Shown in pieces: positions 26,928 to 35,711 of a stretch of DNA of 64,000 bases; the stretch's first letter is position 1, and each line of letters starts with the position of its first letter. The notes beneath the pieces were generated by a model, which did not search any database, was not told where the DNA came from, and worked only from the letters and a program-made list of their open reading frames with translations. The DNA comes from an uncultured Bacteroidales bacterium (GTDB lineage: Bacteria > Bacteroidota > Bacteroidia > Bacteroidales > UBA932), in the NCBI GenBank assembly GCA_934717185.1, contig CAKUYQ010000014.1:11352-75351 (forward strand), in the 5' to 3' direction. Both the position numbers and the translations under genes were made by a program.

Positions 26928-28523
26928 CTATTCCCATTCAATAGTAGCCGGCGGCTTCGACGAAATATCATAAACAACCCTGTTAACCCCCTTTACCTTG
27001 TTTATGATCTCATTAGAAACCTTTGCAAGAAAATCGTAGGGAAGGTGTACCCAATCTGCCGTCATACCATCATTAGATGTAACAGCCCTTAAAGCAACAG
27101 TGTATTCGTATGTACGCTCATCGCCCATCACACCAACAGATTTTACAGGGAGAAGTATGGCACCGCCCTGCCAAACGGCATCGTAGAGAGGAATCTTTCC
27201 GTCAACCCTCTCATGCAGATCTTGAAATCCGTTAGAAGCAGATGGCAAGGTTGTCATATATTCACGCATGCTTTTTGTATAAATGTCATCTGCATTTTTA
27301 AGGATCTCAAGTTTCTCGCGGGTAATCTCACCAAGAACCCTTATTGCAAGCCCCGGACCGGGGAAAGGATGGCGTGATATAAGTTCTCTTTTTATTCCAA
27401 GCGCTTTACCTACACGTCTTACCTCATCTTTAAACAGAGAACGCAGAGGTTCAACTATTTTAAGATTCATCTCTTTTGGCAGACCTCCAACATTATGATG
27501 AGACTTAATGGTTACGGACGGTCCGTTAACAGAGCATGATTCAATTACATCCGGGTAGATGGTTCCCTGCCCTAACCAGCGAGCATTGGATATCTTGCGG
27601 GCAGCCATGTCGAAAGTTTCAACAAAGAGCCTGCCTATTATCTTTCTCTTCTGCTCCGGATCTGTTACACCTGCGAGTGCTGTAAGGAAATCTTCAGATG
27701 CGTCTACACCCTCAACATTGAGTCCCATATCCTTGTATGATGACAACACAGAACTGAACTCGTTCTTCCTAAGAAGACCGTTATCTACGAAAATGCAATG
27801 AAGATTATTTCCTATGGCTTTGTGCAGCAGTACAGCTGTAACGGTGGAGTCAACTCCTCCGCTAAGGCCAAGAATAACGTTATCATCTCCAAGTTTGGCT
27901 CTAAGCTCCTTAACAGTTGACTCTATAAAGGAATCCGGGGTCCAACTCCCTTTGCATCCGCATACATCGTACACAAAATTCTTGAGCATCTCCCCACCCT
28001 TTTCCGAGTGGAAAACCTCAGGATGATATTGGAACGCATACGTTTCTTCCCCTTCAAATCTGTAGGCCGCGTTCTTTACATCTTTAGTGGATGCTATAAG
28101 ACGTGCATTGTTCGGAAGTTTTGTAATAGAATCTCCATGGCTCATCCATACCTGAGACTCTGCCGGTATACCTTTGAACAGAGGGCACTCTTTATCTTCG
28201 ATTGTAAGCATGGCCCTTCCGTACTCCCTGCTGTCCGATGCCTCTACGTTACCTCCGTAGTGGTAAGCGAGATATTGTGAACCATAGCAGATTGCAAGAA
28301 GAGGAAGTTTCCCTTTAATGCTACTTAAATCTATTTGCGGAGCATGTTCATCTCTTACAGAGTATGGGCTTCCGCTAAGAATAACACCCTTTACAGTACT
28401 GTCTAATTGAGGTGCCTTGTTAAACGGATATATTTCGCAGTAGACATTGAGCTCTCTTAAACGTCTGCCTATAATTTGGGTAAACTGTGAGCCAAAGTCC
28501 AAAATCAATATCTTTTCTGTCAT
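26928..28523 (-). CDS. guaA: GMP synthase (glutamine-hydrolysing)
   Basis: A 531-residue protein. The class I glutamine amidotransferase domain has the nucleophile Cys in LLAICYGSQYLAYHYGG. The ATP-pyrophosphatase P-loop is LGLSGGVDSTVTAVLL, and the C-terminal dimerisation domain ends ATIEWE. It converts XMP to GMP with glutamine and ATP. I chose the start at 28523 (MTEKILILDFGSQ), which matches the family; the frame extends seven codons further to 28544 but that would overlap the promoter. Confidence 0.95.
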   Translation of the reverse strand: MTEKILILDFGSQFTQIIGRRLRELNVYCEIYPFNKAPQLDSTVKGVILSGSPYSVRDEHAPQIDLSSIKGKLPLLAICYGSQYLAYHYGGNVEASDSREYGRAMLTIEDKECPLFKGIPAESQVWMSHGDSITKLPNNARLIASTKDVKNAAYRFEGEETYAFQYHPEVFHSEKGGEMLKNFVYDVCGCKGSWTPDSFIESTVKELRAKLGDDNVILGLSGGVDSTVTAVLLHKAIGNNLHCIFVDNGLLRKNEFSSVLSSYKDMGLNVEGVDASEDFLTALAGVTDPEQKRKIIGRLFVETFDMAARKISNARWLGQGTIYPDVIESCSVNGPSVTIKSHHNVGGLPKEMNLKIVEPLRSLFKDEVRRVGKALGIKRELISRHPFPGPGLAIRVLGEITREKLEILKNADDIYTKSMREYMTTLPSASNGFQDLHERVDGKIPLYDAVWQGGAILLPVKSVGVMGDERTYEYTVALRAVTSNDGMTADWVHLPYDFLAKVSNEIINKVKGVNRVVYDISSKPPATIEWE

Positions 28524-28543
28524 TTGTCTAAAAAAAGTTTTCA

Positions 28544-28551
28544 CAAAAGTA
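28544..28551 (-). promoter_or_regulatory. putative -7 box of guaA
   Basis: The minus strand reads TACTTTTG, 20 nt before the chosen start codon. It is back-to-back with the typA -7 box. Confidence 0.45.
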
Positions 28552-28572
28552 TGACAAAAAACAAGAAATATC

Positions 28573-28580
28573 TAATTTTG
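28573..28580 (+). promoter_or_regulatory. putative -7 box of typA
   Basis: TAATTTTG lies 10 nt before the ATG at 28591, so the mRNA would have almost no leader. Confidence 0.45.
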
Positions 28581-28590
28581 CGGTCCAATT

Positions 28591-30399
28591 ATGCAAAAAA
28601 TTAGAAACATAGCAATCATCGCTCACGTGGACCATGGAAAGACCACACTTGTGGATAAAATGATCCTGCAGGCGCATATTACCAGAAACGCCGAAAAATT
28701 TGGTGAGCTTATTCTAGACAATAACGATCTAGAACGTGAGAGAGGTATAACCATTCTTGCAAAGAATGTAAGTGTACCTTATAAGGATTATAAGATCAAC
28801 ATCATTGATACTCCTGGCCATGCAGACTTTGGAGGAGAGGTTGAGAGGGTTTTGAACATGGCAGACGGTGTGCTGCTGTTGGTAGACGCTTTTGAAGGGA
28901 CTATGCCGCAGACAAGGTTTGTACTTCAGAAGGCTATTGAGATGGGTAAGAAACCTGTTGTGGTGATAAATAAAGTTGATAAGCTTAATTGTCGTCCCGA
29001 CGAGGTGAACGAGGAGGTCTTTGACCTTATGTTTACCCTTAATGCAACAGAAGACCAGTTGAATTTCAAGACTATATATGGTAGTGCAAAACAGGGCTGG
29101 ATGTCTACAGACTGGAAAAAGCCAACCAAAGATATTGTTGCGCTGCTCGATACTATCATAGATGAGATTCCTGCTCCAAAGGTTGAGGAGGGAACATGCC
29201 AGATGCTTATATCATCTTTAGAGTATTCCCCATACGTTGGACGTATAGCCATTGGACGTGTTAAGAGAGGCTCGTTAAAGGCCGGTTCTCCTATTACACT
29301 CTGTAAAAGGGATGGTACCCATGAGAAGTCAAGGATAAAGGAACTTATGGTATTCAACGGGCTTGGCAAGGATAAGGTAGATGTGGTGCAGTGCGGAGAT
29401 ATATGCGCTGTTGTTGGTGTTGACGGTTTTGAGATTGGAGATACCATTGCAGATGCCGAAAATCCGGAGGCATTGCCACCTATCTCTGTAGATGAACCTA
29501 CAATGAGTATGCTCTTCTGCATAAACGATTCACCTTTCTTTGGAAGAGACGGCAAGTTTGTGACATCAAGACATCTTAAAGAGAGGCTAGAGAAGGAGTT
29601 GGAGAAAAATTTAGCTCTTAGAGTAAAACCGGGAGCAGGTGCAGATTCATTTATTGTTTACGGACGTGGAGTGCTTCATCTCTCCGTGCTTATTGAAACA
29701 ATGAGGCGGGAGGGCTTCGAACTGCAGGTAGGACAACCTAAAGTCTTGGATAAGAATATTAACGGAGTGCGTTGCGAGCCTGTTGAGCATCTTACAATAG
29801 AGGTTCCGGAGGATATGGTAGGGAAGGCTATTGAGCTTGCAACACGCAGAAAGGCATCGCTGCTTCACATGGAGGGAAGGGGAGACAGAACTCATTTGGA
29901 CTTTGATATTCCGTCTCGCGGTATCATAGGCCTTAGAAGCAATCTGCTTACAGCCACTGCCGGAGAGGCTATTATGGCACATAGATTTAAAGCATACGAG
30001 CCATATAAAGGGGAGATAGAGAAGAGAACCAACGGTTCATTGGTGTCGTTGGAGACAGGCGTCTCTGTTGCCTATTCTATGGATAAATTGCAGGACAGAG
30101 GAAAGTTTATAATATTCCCCGGTGAGGAGATTTATGAGGGACAGGTTGTTGGGGAGCATACAAGGGCAGGTGATCTGAGCATCAATATCTGCAAGACAAA
30201 GAAACTTACAAATGTAAGGGCTTCGGGTAGTGATGACAAGGCAATGTTGCCTCCGCCTTTGCAGTTCTCATTGGAGGAGATGTTGGAGTATATTCAGGAG
30301 GACGAACTTGTTGAGGTAACACCTAAAGCTCTAAGGATACGTAAGATATACCTGCATGAGATAGACAGAAAACGTAACAAAGTTTCCGGTATTCAGTAA
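28591..30399 (+). CDS. typA: ribosome-associated GTPase TypA/BipA
   Basis: A 602-residue translational GTPase. G1 AHVDHGKTTL, switch II DTPGHADFGGEVER and NKVD are all present, followed by EF-G-like domains and the BipA-specific C-terminal domain (GSDDKAMLPPPLQFSLEEMLEYI). It acts in 50S ribosome assembly, especially under stress or cold. The length is standard. Confidence 0.96.
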   Translation: MQKIRNIAIIAHVDHGKTTLVDKMILQAHITRNAEKFGELILDNNDLERERGITILAKNVSVPYKDYKINIIDTPGHADFGGEVERVLNMADGVLLLVDAFEGTMPQTRFVLQKAIEMGKKPVVVINKVDKLNCRPDEVNEEVFDLMFTLNATEDQLNFKTIYGSAKQGWMSTDWKKPTKDIVALLDTIIDEIPAPKVEEGTCQMLISSLEYSPYVGRIAIGRVKRGSLKAGSPITLCKRDGTHEKSRIKELMVFNGLGKDKVDVVQCGDICAVVGVDGFEIGDTIADAENPEALPPISVDEPTMSMLFCINDSPFFGRDGKFVTSRHLKERLEKELEKNLALRVKPGAGADSFIVYGRGVLHLSVLIETMRREGFELQVGQPKVLDKNINGVRCEPVEHLTIEVPEDMVGKAIELATRRKASLLHMEGRGDRTHLDFDIPSRGIIGLRSNLLTATAGEAIMAHRFKAYEPYKGEIEKRTNGSLVSLETGVSVAYSMDKLQDRGKFIIFPGEEIYEGQVVGEHTRAGDLSINICKTKKLTNVRASGSDDKAMLPPPLQFSLEEMLEYIQEDELVEVTPKALRIRKIYLHEIDRKRNKVSGIQ

Positions 30400-30424
30400 C
30401 AGTTTCAATAGAGCGCAAAGATAT

Positions 30425-30455
30425 TTTGCATTAGCAGAAAAAATTAATATCTTTG
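30425..30455 (+). promoter_or_regulatory. promoter of the yceD-rpmF-plsX-fabH operon
   Basis: TTTG 30425-30428, 19-nt spacer, TATCTTTG 30448-30455. This is a near-ideal Bacteroidetes promoter, 24 nt before the first ATG. Confidence 0.75.
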
Positions 30456-30479
30456 CACGCTCTATTTGTGTAGAGAACA

Positions 30480-31028
30480 ATGGAAGAAAACTTTAGTAAT
30501 AAGGATTTTATTATTCCTATAAAAGGACTGTCTGCCGGAAAACATAATTATGAGTTTCGGCTGGATGGCAGTTTTTTTGAAAATTACGGTTCTCCTTTTA
30601 TAAAGGATGCAGACCTGTTGGCTGAGATCCTTTTAGAGAAGGGCGCCGGGTGGATGAGACTTAATGCCCATATTACAGGTAACGTTACCGTTGAATGTGA
30701 CAGATGCTTGGAAGACTTGGTGTTACCGGTTGATTTTAACGCTCCTTTGCAGGTTAAGTTTTCTAAAGTACATCTCTCAGAAGATGATTCAGATGACGAA
30801 TATATTATCATGGATCCATCGGACGGTGAGTTGGATTTGTCTCAGTTTTTATACGATTACGTGAGTATAAATCTTCCTTTGCAAAAGGTACATAAAGAAG
30901 GGGAGTGTAATAAGGAGATGATTGCAAAGTTGAGAGAGTATAATGCTATAACAACAGAAGATGTTGATACCAATATAGATTCACCTTTCGGAAACTTAAG
31001 GGAGATATTGGATAAGAGCGGAAAATAG
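30480..31028 (+). CDS. yceD: YceD/DUF177 family protein
   Basis: A 182-residue protein. It has the conserved VECDRCLEDL motif near residue 70 and a distal Cys in GECNKEM. The family is linked to 23S rRNA or ribosomal protein biogenesis in other bacteria and is almost always followed by rpmF, as here (54-bp gap). Confidence 0.88.
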   Translation: MEENFSNKDFIIPIKGLSAGKHNYEFRLDGSFFENYGSPFIKDADLLAEILLEKGAGWMRLNAHITGNVTVECDRCLEDLVLPVDFNAPLQVKFSKVHLSEDDSDDEYIIMDPSDGELDLSQFLYDYVSINLPLQKVHKEGECNKEMIAKLREYNAITTEDVDTNIDSPFGNLREILDKSGK

Positions 31029-31082
31029 AGCATTGAAGGGAGGATATTTAAATTAGATATAACAAATTAAAAAATATTAGAA

Positions 31083-31265
31083 ATGGCACATCCTAAGCAC
31101 AAAATTTCAAAACAGCGCAGAAATAAACGTAGAACTCATGACAAAGCAGTAGTTCCTACACTTGCAACTTGTTCAAATTGCGGAGCTACCGTTATGTATC
31201 ACCATGTTTGCCCTGAGTGCGGATACTACAGGGGCCGTCTTATTATTGAGAAGGCTAATGCGTAA
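31083..31265 (+). CDS. rpmF: 50S ribosomal protein L32
   Basis: A 60-residue basic protein (MAHPKHKISKQRRNKRRTH) with the four-cysteine zinc ribbon CSNC...CPEC. Length and motif are diagnostic. Confidence 0.97.
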   Translation: MAHPKHKISKQRRNKRRTHDKAVVPTLATCSNCGATVMYHHVCPECGYYRGRLIIEKANA

Positions 31266-31273
31266 TCTTGCAG

Positions 31274-32239
31274 ATGATTAGGGTTGGCGTTGATGCTATG
31301 GGAGGCGATTTTGCTCCTGAGAATGTTATTCTGGGAGCAATTGAGGCTTATACACGTATCGACGAAAAGACTAAAATCTGCTTGATAGGAAATGAATCTA
31401 TTATTACCGAGGTCTGTAACCATTATGGTTTCGACTCCGGTAATTTTGTTTTATATAATGCCACCCAGACAATTGAAATGGGTGAACATCCCGTGAGAGC
31501 ATACAGAAAAAAGACTGATTCCAGCATACATGTTGGTTTTGATCTTTTGTCCCAAAAGAAAATAGATGCTTTTGCCAGTGCCGGAAATACCGGTGCGATG
31601 CTTGCCGGCACGGTTAACAGTTTAGAGCTTCTACCGGGGATAATACGTCCGTGCATATCTGCACAGATACCTCTGTCCAACGGAAAAAACATGTTGATTT
31701 TAGATGTTGGATTCAATTCAGATTCCAAGGCTGACGTATTGTATCAGTTTGGAATATTGGGAAGTATATATGCTCAAGTTATGATGGGAATAAAGTCTCC
31801 TAAGGTCGCACTGCTTAATATTGGAGCTGAGGAGGAGAAGGGTAATCTTGTTTCAAGGGAGGCTTATAAGTTAATGAAGGATTCCACAGATTTTGAGTTT
31901 GTCGGGAATATGGAGGCTAACCAGCTCTTCACCGGGGGCATTGCAGATGTCCTTGTGACAGACGGTTTTGTGGGAAATATCTGCCTTAAACAGGCTGAGG
32001 GTATATATGAGCTTGTAGTGAAATTGGGAGTTGATCATCCCTTCCTTCATAGATTTAATTATGAGAATTATGGTGGAACGCCTGTATTAGGAGCCGTTTC
32101 ACCTGTAGTCATTGGTCATGGCGCTTCTACACCGGTGGCTATAAAAAATATGATATTGGAAGCCGAAAAGGCTGCTAAGACTAACCTGATTAAGAAGTTG
32201 AGCGCATCAATTAATAAAAAATGTTTCAAAGATGAGTAA
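31274..32239 (+). CDS. plsX: phosphate acyltransferase PlsX
   Basis: A 321-residue protein. It begins MIRVGVDAMGGDFAPEN, the PlsX signature. It converts acyl-ACP to acyl-phosphate for the PlsXY phospholipid route. I chose the ATG at 31274; a TTG two codons upstream is less likely. The stop overlaps the fabH start by 8 nt, indicating translational coupling. Confidence 0.95.
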   Translation: MIRVGVDAMGGDFAPENVILGAIEAYTRIDEKTKICLIGNESIITEVCNHYGFDSGNFVLYNATQTIEMGEHPVRAYRKKTDSSIHVGFDLLSQKKIDAFASAGNTGAMLAGTVNSLELLPGIIRPCISAQIPLSNGKNMLILDVGFNSDSKADVLYQFGILGSIYAQVMMGIKSPKVALLNIGAEEEKGNLVSREAYKLMKDSTDFEFVGNMEANQLFTGGIADVLVTDGFVGNICLKQAEGIYELVVKLGVDHPFLHRFNYENYGGTPVLGAVSPVVIGHGASTPVAIKNMILEAEKAAKTNLIKKLSASINKKCFKDE

Positions 32240-33224
32240 ACTAAGAGCAGTTATTACCGGTATTGAGGCATTCCTGCCTTCGTATGTTTTGGACAATGAA
32301 GAACTTGCAACAATGGTTGATACATCCGATGAGTGGATTATGAGCCGTGTTGGAATTAAGGAGAGAAGAATTTTAAGGGAGAACGGCTTGGGCACCTCTT
32401 TTATGGGAGAGCAGGCTGTTAAAAAACTATTGAGAAGAACAGATACTAATCCCGACGAGATTCAGCTTTTAATCTGCGCCACTGTAAGTCCCGATATGCT
32501 TTTCCCGGCTACTGCAAATATAATCAGTGACAAATGCGGTATTCTTAATGCGTGGGGATACGACATGAATGCAGGATGTAGCGGATTTCTCTTTAGTTTT
32601 GAGACTGTTAGAAGATTCATAGAGACAGGTCAATATAAAAAGGCCATTTTGGTATGCGGTGAAAGAATGAGCGGCATGACAGACTACACAGACAGGACAA
32701 CCTGTCCTCTGTTTGGAGATGGCGCTGTTGCAATGCTCATTGAACCTACAGAGGATGAGTCTTTGGGATTTCAAGACAGTATACTTCATGTAGATGGTAT
32801 TGGAAGACATTATCTTTATCAGACCGCAGGAGGTTCGTTGTATCCGCCTACAATTGAAACAGTTACCAAACGTCAGCACTATATTCATCAAGAGGGGCAG
32901 CAGGTGTTCAAATATGCAGTTTCACGTATGGCAGATGTCTCTGCAGAGATGATGCAGAAACATAATCTTACCGCAGATGATATTGCTTATCTTATCCCTC
33001 ATCAGGCAAACTTGAGAATCATTGATGCTACTGCAAGAAGAATGGGCCTTTCTCACGATAAGGTTCTTATCAACATACAAAAATTCGGCAATACCGCAGG
33101 AACATCCATACCTTTAGCTTTGTGGGATTTTAAAGAGAAGTTCAAAAAGGGCGATACCCTTATATTCTCTGCTTTTGGGGCGGGGTTTACTTGGGGGTCG
33201 GTTTTGTATCGCTGGGCCTATTAA
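32232..33224 (+). CDS. fabH: beta-ketoacyl-ACP synthase III
   Basis: A 330-residue protein. The catalytic triad is visible: Cys in DMNAGCSGFLFSFE, His in LIPHQANLRIID, and Asn in KFGNTAGTSIPL. It starts fatty-acid synthesis by condensing an acyl-CoA with malonyl-ACP. It is the last gene of the operon, and the palindromic element P3 begins 5 bp after its stop. Confidence 0.96.
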   Translation: MSKLRAVITGIEAFLPSYVLDNEELATMVDTSDEWIMSRVGIKERRILRENGLGTSFMGEQAVKKLLRRTDTNPDEIQLLICATVSPDMLFPATANIISDKCGILNAWGYDMNAGCSGFLFSFETVRRFIETGQYKKAILVCGERMSGMTDYTDRTTCPLFGDGAVAMLIEPTEDESLGFQDSILHVDGIGRHYLYQTAGGSLYPPTIETVTKRQHYIHQEGQQVFKYAVSRMADVSAEMMQKHNLTADDIAYLIPHQANLRIIDATARRMGLSHDKVLINIQKFGNTAGTSIPLALWDFKEKFKKGDTLIFSAFGAGFTWGSVLYRWAY

Positions 33225-33229
33225 AAAAT

Positions 33230-33338
33230 TATATAAAAAGGTAACTGCTGCGTTACGCTTGTTTCGCAATTCCTCATTTACCAAAGTAAACTCCGGATTG
33301 CTCAACTGCGCAAGCCTTGCATTTACACTTTTTATATA
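33230..33338. repeat. palindromic intergenic element, copy P3 (minus orientation)
   Basis: The outer arms TATATAAAAAG and CTTTTTATATA enclose the conserved tip, read on the minus strand: CCGGAG, stem TTTAC / GTAAA with loop TTTG, TGAGGA (33271-33296). The stem sequence differs from P1 and P2 at paired positions, so pairing is preserved. It may also terminate the fabH transcript. Confidence 0.7.
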
Positions 33339-33453
33339 GATTTTTTACTATGGTGCTGTTTTAATGTGTGTAATGAGCATGTTAACTTTTAAACAACTTT
33401 TTAAATAAGGTAAGGTGTCATCTTTTTTTTAAAGGTGTTAAGTGAAAAGGCTG

Positions 33454-33483
33454 TTGAAAATTGATGAAAAATGACTATATTTG
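33454..33483 (+). promoter_or_regulatory. promoter of tRNA-Arg
   Basis: TTG at 33454-33456 and TATATTTG at 33476-33483, with a 19-nt spacer, upstream of the tRNA. Confidence 0.6.
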
Positions 33484-33512
33484 CAGCACAATAACGTGAT
33501 GAGCGTAGGTTT

Positions 33513-33584
33513 GGCCCTATAGTTCAAGGGATAGAATGGAAGTTTCCTAAACTTTAGATGCAGGTTCGAGTCCTGCTGGGGCTA
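33513..33584 (+). tRNA. tRNA-Arg (anticodon CCU)
   Basis: Cloverleaf by eye: acceptor GGCCCTA pairs with TGGGGCT (with G-T pairs at the ends of the run), the anticodon stem is GAAGT/ACTTT with loop TTCCTAA (anticodon CCT at 33546-33548), the T arm is GCAGG-TTCGAGT-CCTGC, and the discriminator is A. CCA is not encoded. A short terminator-like hairpin follows (GTTCTAC...GTAGAGC then T's, 33615-33645). The gene marks the left edge of the accessory region. Confidence 0.9.
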
Positions 33585-33807
33585 CTTTAAAACCTTATGA
33601 AACAGCAGAATAAGCGTTCTACATAACAGTAGAGCATTTTTTATTTTCAAGATTTTCTATTTTTTTGCAGTAATAAACCAATGGGCCACCTGGATGGCCA
33701 CCCTAAATTACACTGTAATGGTTTTCTCTTTTGTATTCAAGAACGCAAAAGAACCACTCTCTTTTCATCCAATAAGGCACCATACTTAATGCCTTTGTGC
33801 AAAGTTA
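33585..33807. other. intergenic stretch after the tRNA
   Basis: Apart from the tRNA terminator I see only a short direct repeat (GGCCACC twice near 33685-33700). No gene is supported. A 42-codon frame at 33681 has no recognisable feature. Confidence 0.5.
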
Positions 33808-33966
33808 AGTAAGCGTTAAAAAATAAGTTGGTAAAGATTTAGCAGTATTTTTGAGGATAGATGTCTTTTTGAAGAAGGAGTGTGCCGGTGGCACATGACT
33901 GATGAGAAAAGACATATAGACCGAAAAGACAATTAAAGATTACCAAGTTATTTTTTTAAGGTTACT
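33808..33966 (+). repeat. 159-bp element with terminal inverted repeats, copy B
   Basis: It has the same length as copy A (2671-2829) and is nearly identical, including the internal TGTGCC-GGT-GGCACA hairpin. It ends 48 bp before the glycosyltransferase start codon and faces the gene in the same orientation as copy A. Confidence 0.75.
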
Positions 33967-34014
33967 AAAAATATTTATTATATTGGGGCTTGTAAAATAG
34001 ATAAGATTTATAGC

Positions 34015-35286
34015 ATGACAAGAGAAGTTCTACATCTTATGGGCAGTCTTAATACGGGGGGAGCAGAAAACCTTGTATTCGATATACTTACGTACAACAA
34101 CAGTTTGCCTCAAAACAAGAAAATAGACTTTTATGTAGTATATTCTGTTGAAAGCGAGCCGGAAAGAGTAACTCTTTTTAACAATCTACTCTCGAATGAT
34201 AGACTTTACTTTATAAAAGGAGGGAAAGGACTTAAAAACACACTTGGCTTTATCTTAAAATTAAGGAAATTTGTAAAAAAATACAAGATTGAACAGATTC
34301 ACTGTCATAACAATGTAGATGCTTACTGGGCGGCAGTGGCAATTGCTCCTGTAAAACCTGCACCACAAATAATGCTCACTGTGCACGGTCTTAATCTTAA
34401 TTTCAATTATATTGCAGACAAGGTAAAGAGTAGTAAAATTATGCCTTTATTCTTTAAATTGTTTGCAGAAGGAAGAACTGCAGACAGCGAATTCTTAGAC
34501 TCAATGAGACTGACCTTTGTGAGCGGTGCAACCAAACAGTTTTATATAGAGCAGTTTACTTCACGCAATAGCGACTTGCAAAAGGAACAAGATGAACGAT
34601 TGCAGCAAATTTTCACCAATGGAGATGTCATTACTAACGGCATTTTGCCCCAAAAGCTACTCTCTGCCAAGCCATACGATAACCTGTTAAAAACTCTTGG
34701 AATTAATTGCACAGAAAAGCGACCGTTTCTTATGGGAATGGTTGGCAACTTCAATACCAATGCAAGGCTTCAGCTAATGATTTGTAAGTCTCTGTCTCTG
34801 CTTCCCGACAAAATCTCTTACAGGTTTGTTTTTGTAGGGAAAAAAAGCCCTGCTCATCCCGAATATTATGATGACTGTGTCTCTTTTTGCAAAGAGAATG
34901 GCTTAGGGGAGAAGGTGATCTTTGCCGGACAACGTTCAGATGTGCCGCAGATCTTAAAGAGCTTGGATTGTTATGTGTACGGCTCTGCTGCAGATACCTT
35001 TGGTCTGTCTGTAATAGAGGCAGTTATCTCTGGTTTGCCGGTTATCTGCTCAGATATTCCTGCGTTGAGAGAGGTACTGCTTAACGGTAGTTTGGGAACT
35101 TTGGTAAACAATACTCCTGAGGCTTTTGCCTATACAATCGAGCGAGAATACAACAGGTTGGTTAAAGATGGGTGTGCCATTGATAGGGGTAATAGAGGCC
35201 AACTTGCATGCGAAGCGATTGATAAGCAGGAGTTGGCGTTGATGCACTACTCTATAGATACCACTTTTAGCAATTACTATCTGTAG
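34015..35286 (+). CDS. glycosyltransferase family 4 (GT-B fold)
   Basis: A 423-residue protein. The N-terminal Rossmann domain begins EVLHLMGSLNTGGAENL (the GGAE motif near residue 16 is typical of GT4). The C-terminal nucleotide-sugar domain has VGKKSPAHPEYYD, VIFAGQRSDVPQIL and the EX7E-type motif in DTFGLSVIEAVISGLPVICSD. It probably adds a sugar to a cytoplasmic lipid-linked or capsule precursor; donor and acceptor are unknown. It stands alone, bracketed by element copy B and a solo right end at 35661-35700. Confidence 0.85.
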   Translation: MTREVLHLMGSLNTGGAENLVFDILTYNNSLPQNKKIDFYVVYSVESEPERVTLFNNLLSNDRLYFIKGGKGLKNTLGFILKLRKFVKKYKIEQIHCHNNVDAYWAAVAIAPVKPAPQIMLTVHGLNLNFNYIADKVKSSKIMPLFFKLFAEGRTADSEFLDSMRLTFVSGATKQFYIEQFTSRNSDLQKEQDERLQQIFTNGDVITNGILPQKLLSAKPYDNLLKTLGINCTEKRPFLMGMVGNFNTNARLQLMICKSLSLLPDKISYRFVFVGKKSPAHPEYYDDCVSFCKENGLGEKVIFAGQRSDVPQILKSLDCYVYGSAADTFGLSVIEAVISGLPVICSDIPALREVLLNGSLGTLVNNTPEAFAYTIEREYNRLVKDGCAIDRGNRGQLACEAIDKQELALMHYSIDTTFSNYYL

Positions 35287-35361
35287 GCCTATATGCCGGC
35301 TCTTGTTTTATAATGTAATGAAATTTTAAGACCGTCTATTTCATTAGTTTTGTTTTTTGTG

Positions 35362-35369
35362 TACCTTTG
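35362..35369 (+). promoter_or_regulatory. putative -7 box upstream of the kinase/BrxL island
   Basis: TACCTTTG is the only clear -7 match between the glycosyltransferase and the SEDS-PBP gene. It could drive the whole cluster with a leader of about 340 nt. No good -33 box is visible. Confidence 0.4.
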
Positions 35370-35423
35370 AAATCCTGTCATAGTTCTTTTGTGGGACTGT
35401 ACCGGGAATAAACTCTATTTGCT

Positions 35424-35516
35424 ATGGCCAAGATAACAAAGGAGGGCAATGTTCGCAAGGAAAACGGTTCGCTTGTTAATGTGACAAACGACGGCGAAGC
35501 CCACCCGAAACGTTGA
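35424..35516 (+). CDS. small ORF, 30 residues, upstream of the island
   Basis: A frame from ATG to TGA encoding MAKITKEGNVRKENG and ending in HPKR, 54 bp after a -7 box. The sequence after it (about 35517-35605) still has coding-like fragments in another frame (INCEKKVAKLGK, MALINLK), so this could be the start of a decayed gene rather than a real peptide. Confidence 0.3.
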   Translation: MAKITKEGNVRKENGSLVNVTNDGEAHPKR

Positions 35517-35660
35517 GTTGCGGCTCTCATTCAAATAAATTGCGAGAAGAAAGTTGCTAAACTTGGCAAATGACCCAAAGGATATTATGGCTTTAATTAA
35601 TCTGAAATAGCAATTCATGTTGAATTGTTAGATTATGTCATCACTCGCATTTCAAAAAAC

Positions 35661-35700
35661 GACATCAAAAGATTACCAAGTTATTTTTTAAAGAATAAAA
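35661..35700 (+). repeat. solo right end of the inverted-repeat element (E)
   Basis: It contains AGATTACCAAGTTATTTTTT, as in the right ends of copies A and B, with decay in the last bases. It ends 11 bp before the SEDS-PBP start codon. No matching left end is adjacent; the nearest upstream left end is that of copy B, on the other side of the glycosyltransferase. Confidence 0.6.
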
Positions 35701-35711
35701 ATTTTGATAGC

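Noticed and set aside
28524..28544. Longer GuaA with seven extra N-terminal residues
   Set aside because: It would overlap the promoter, and the family begins at MTEKILILDFGSQ.
33681..33808. 42-codon frame after the tRNA as an integrase remnant
   Set aside because: No catalytic motif or integrase-like segment can be recognised in either strand.
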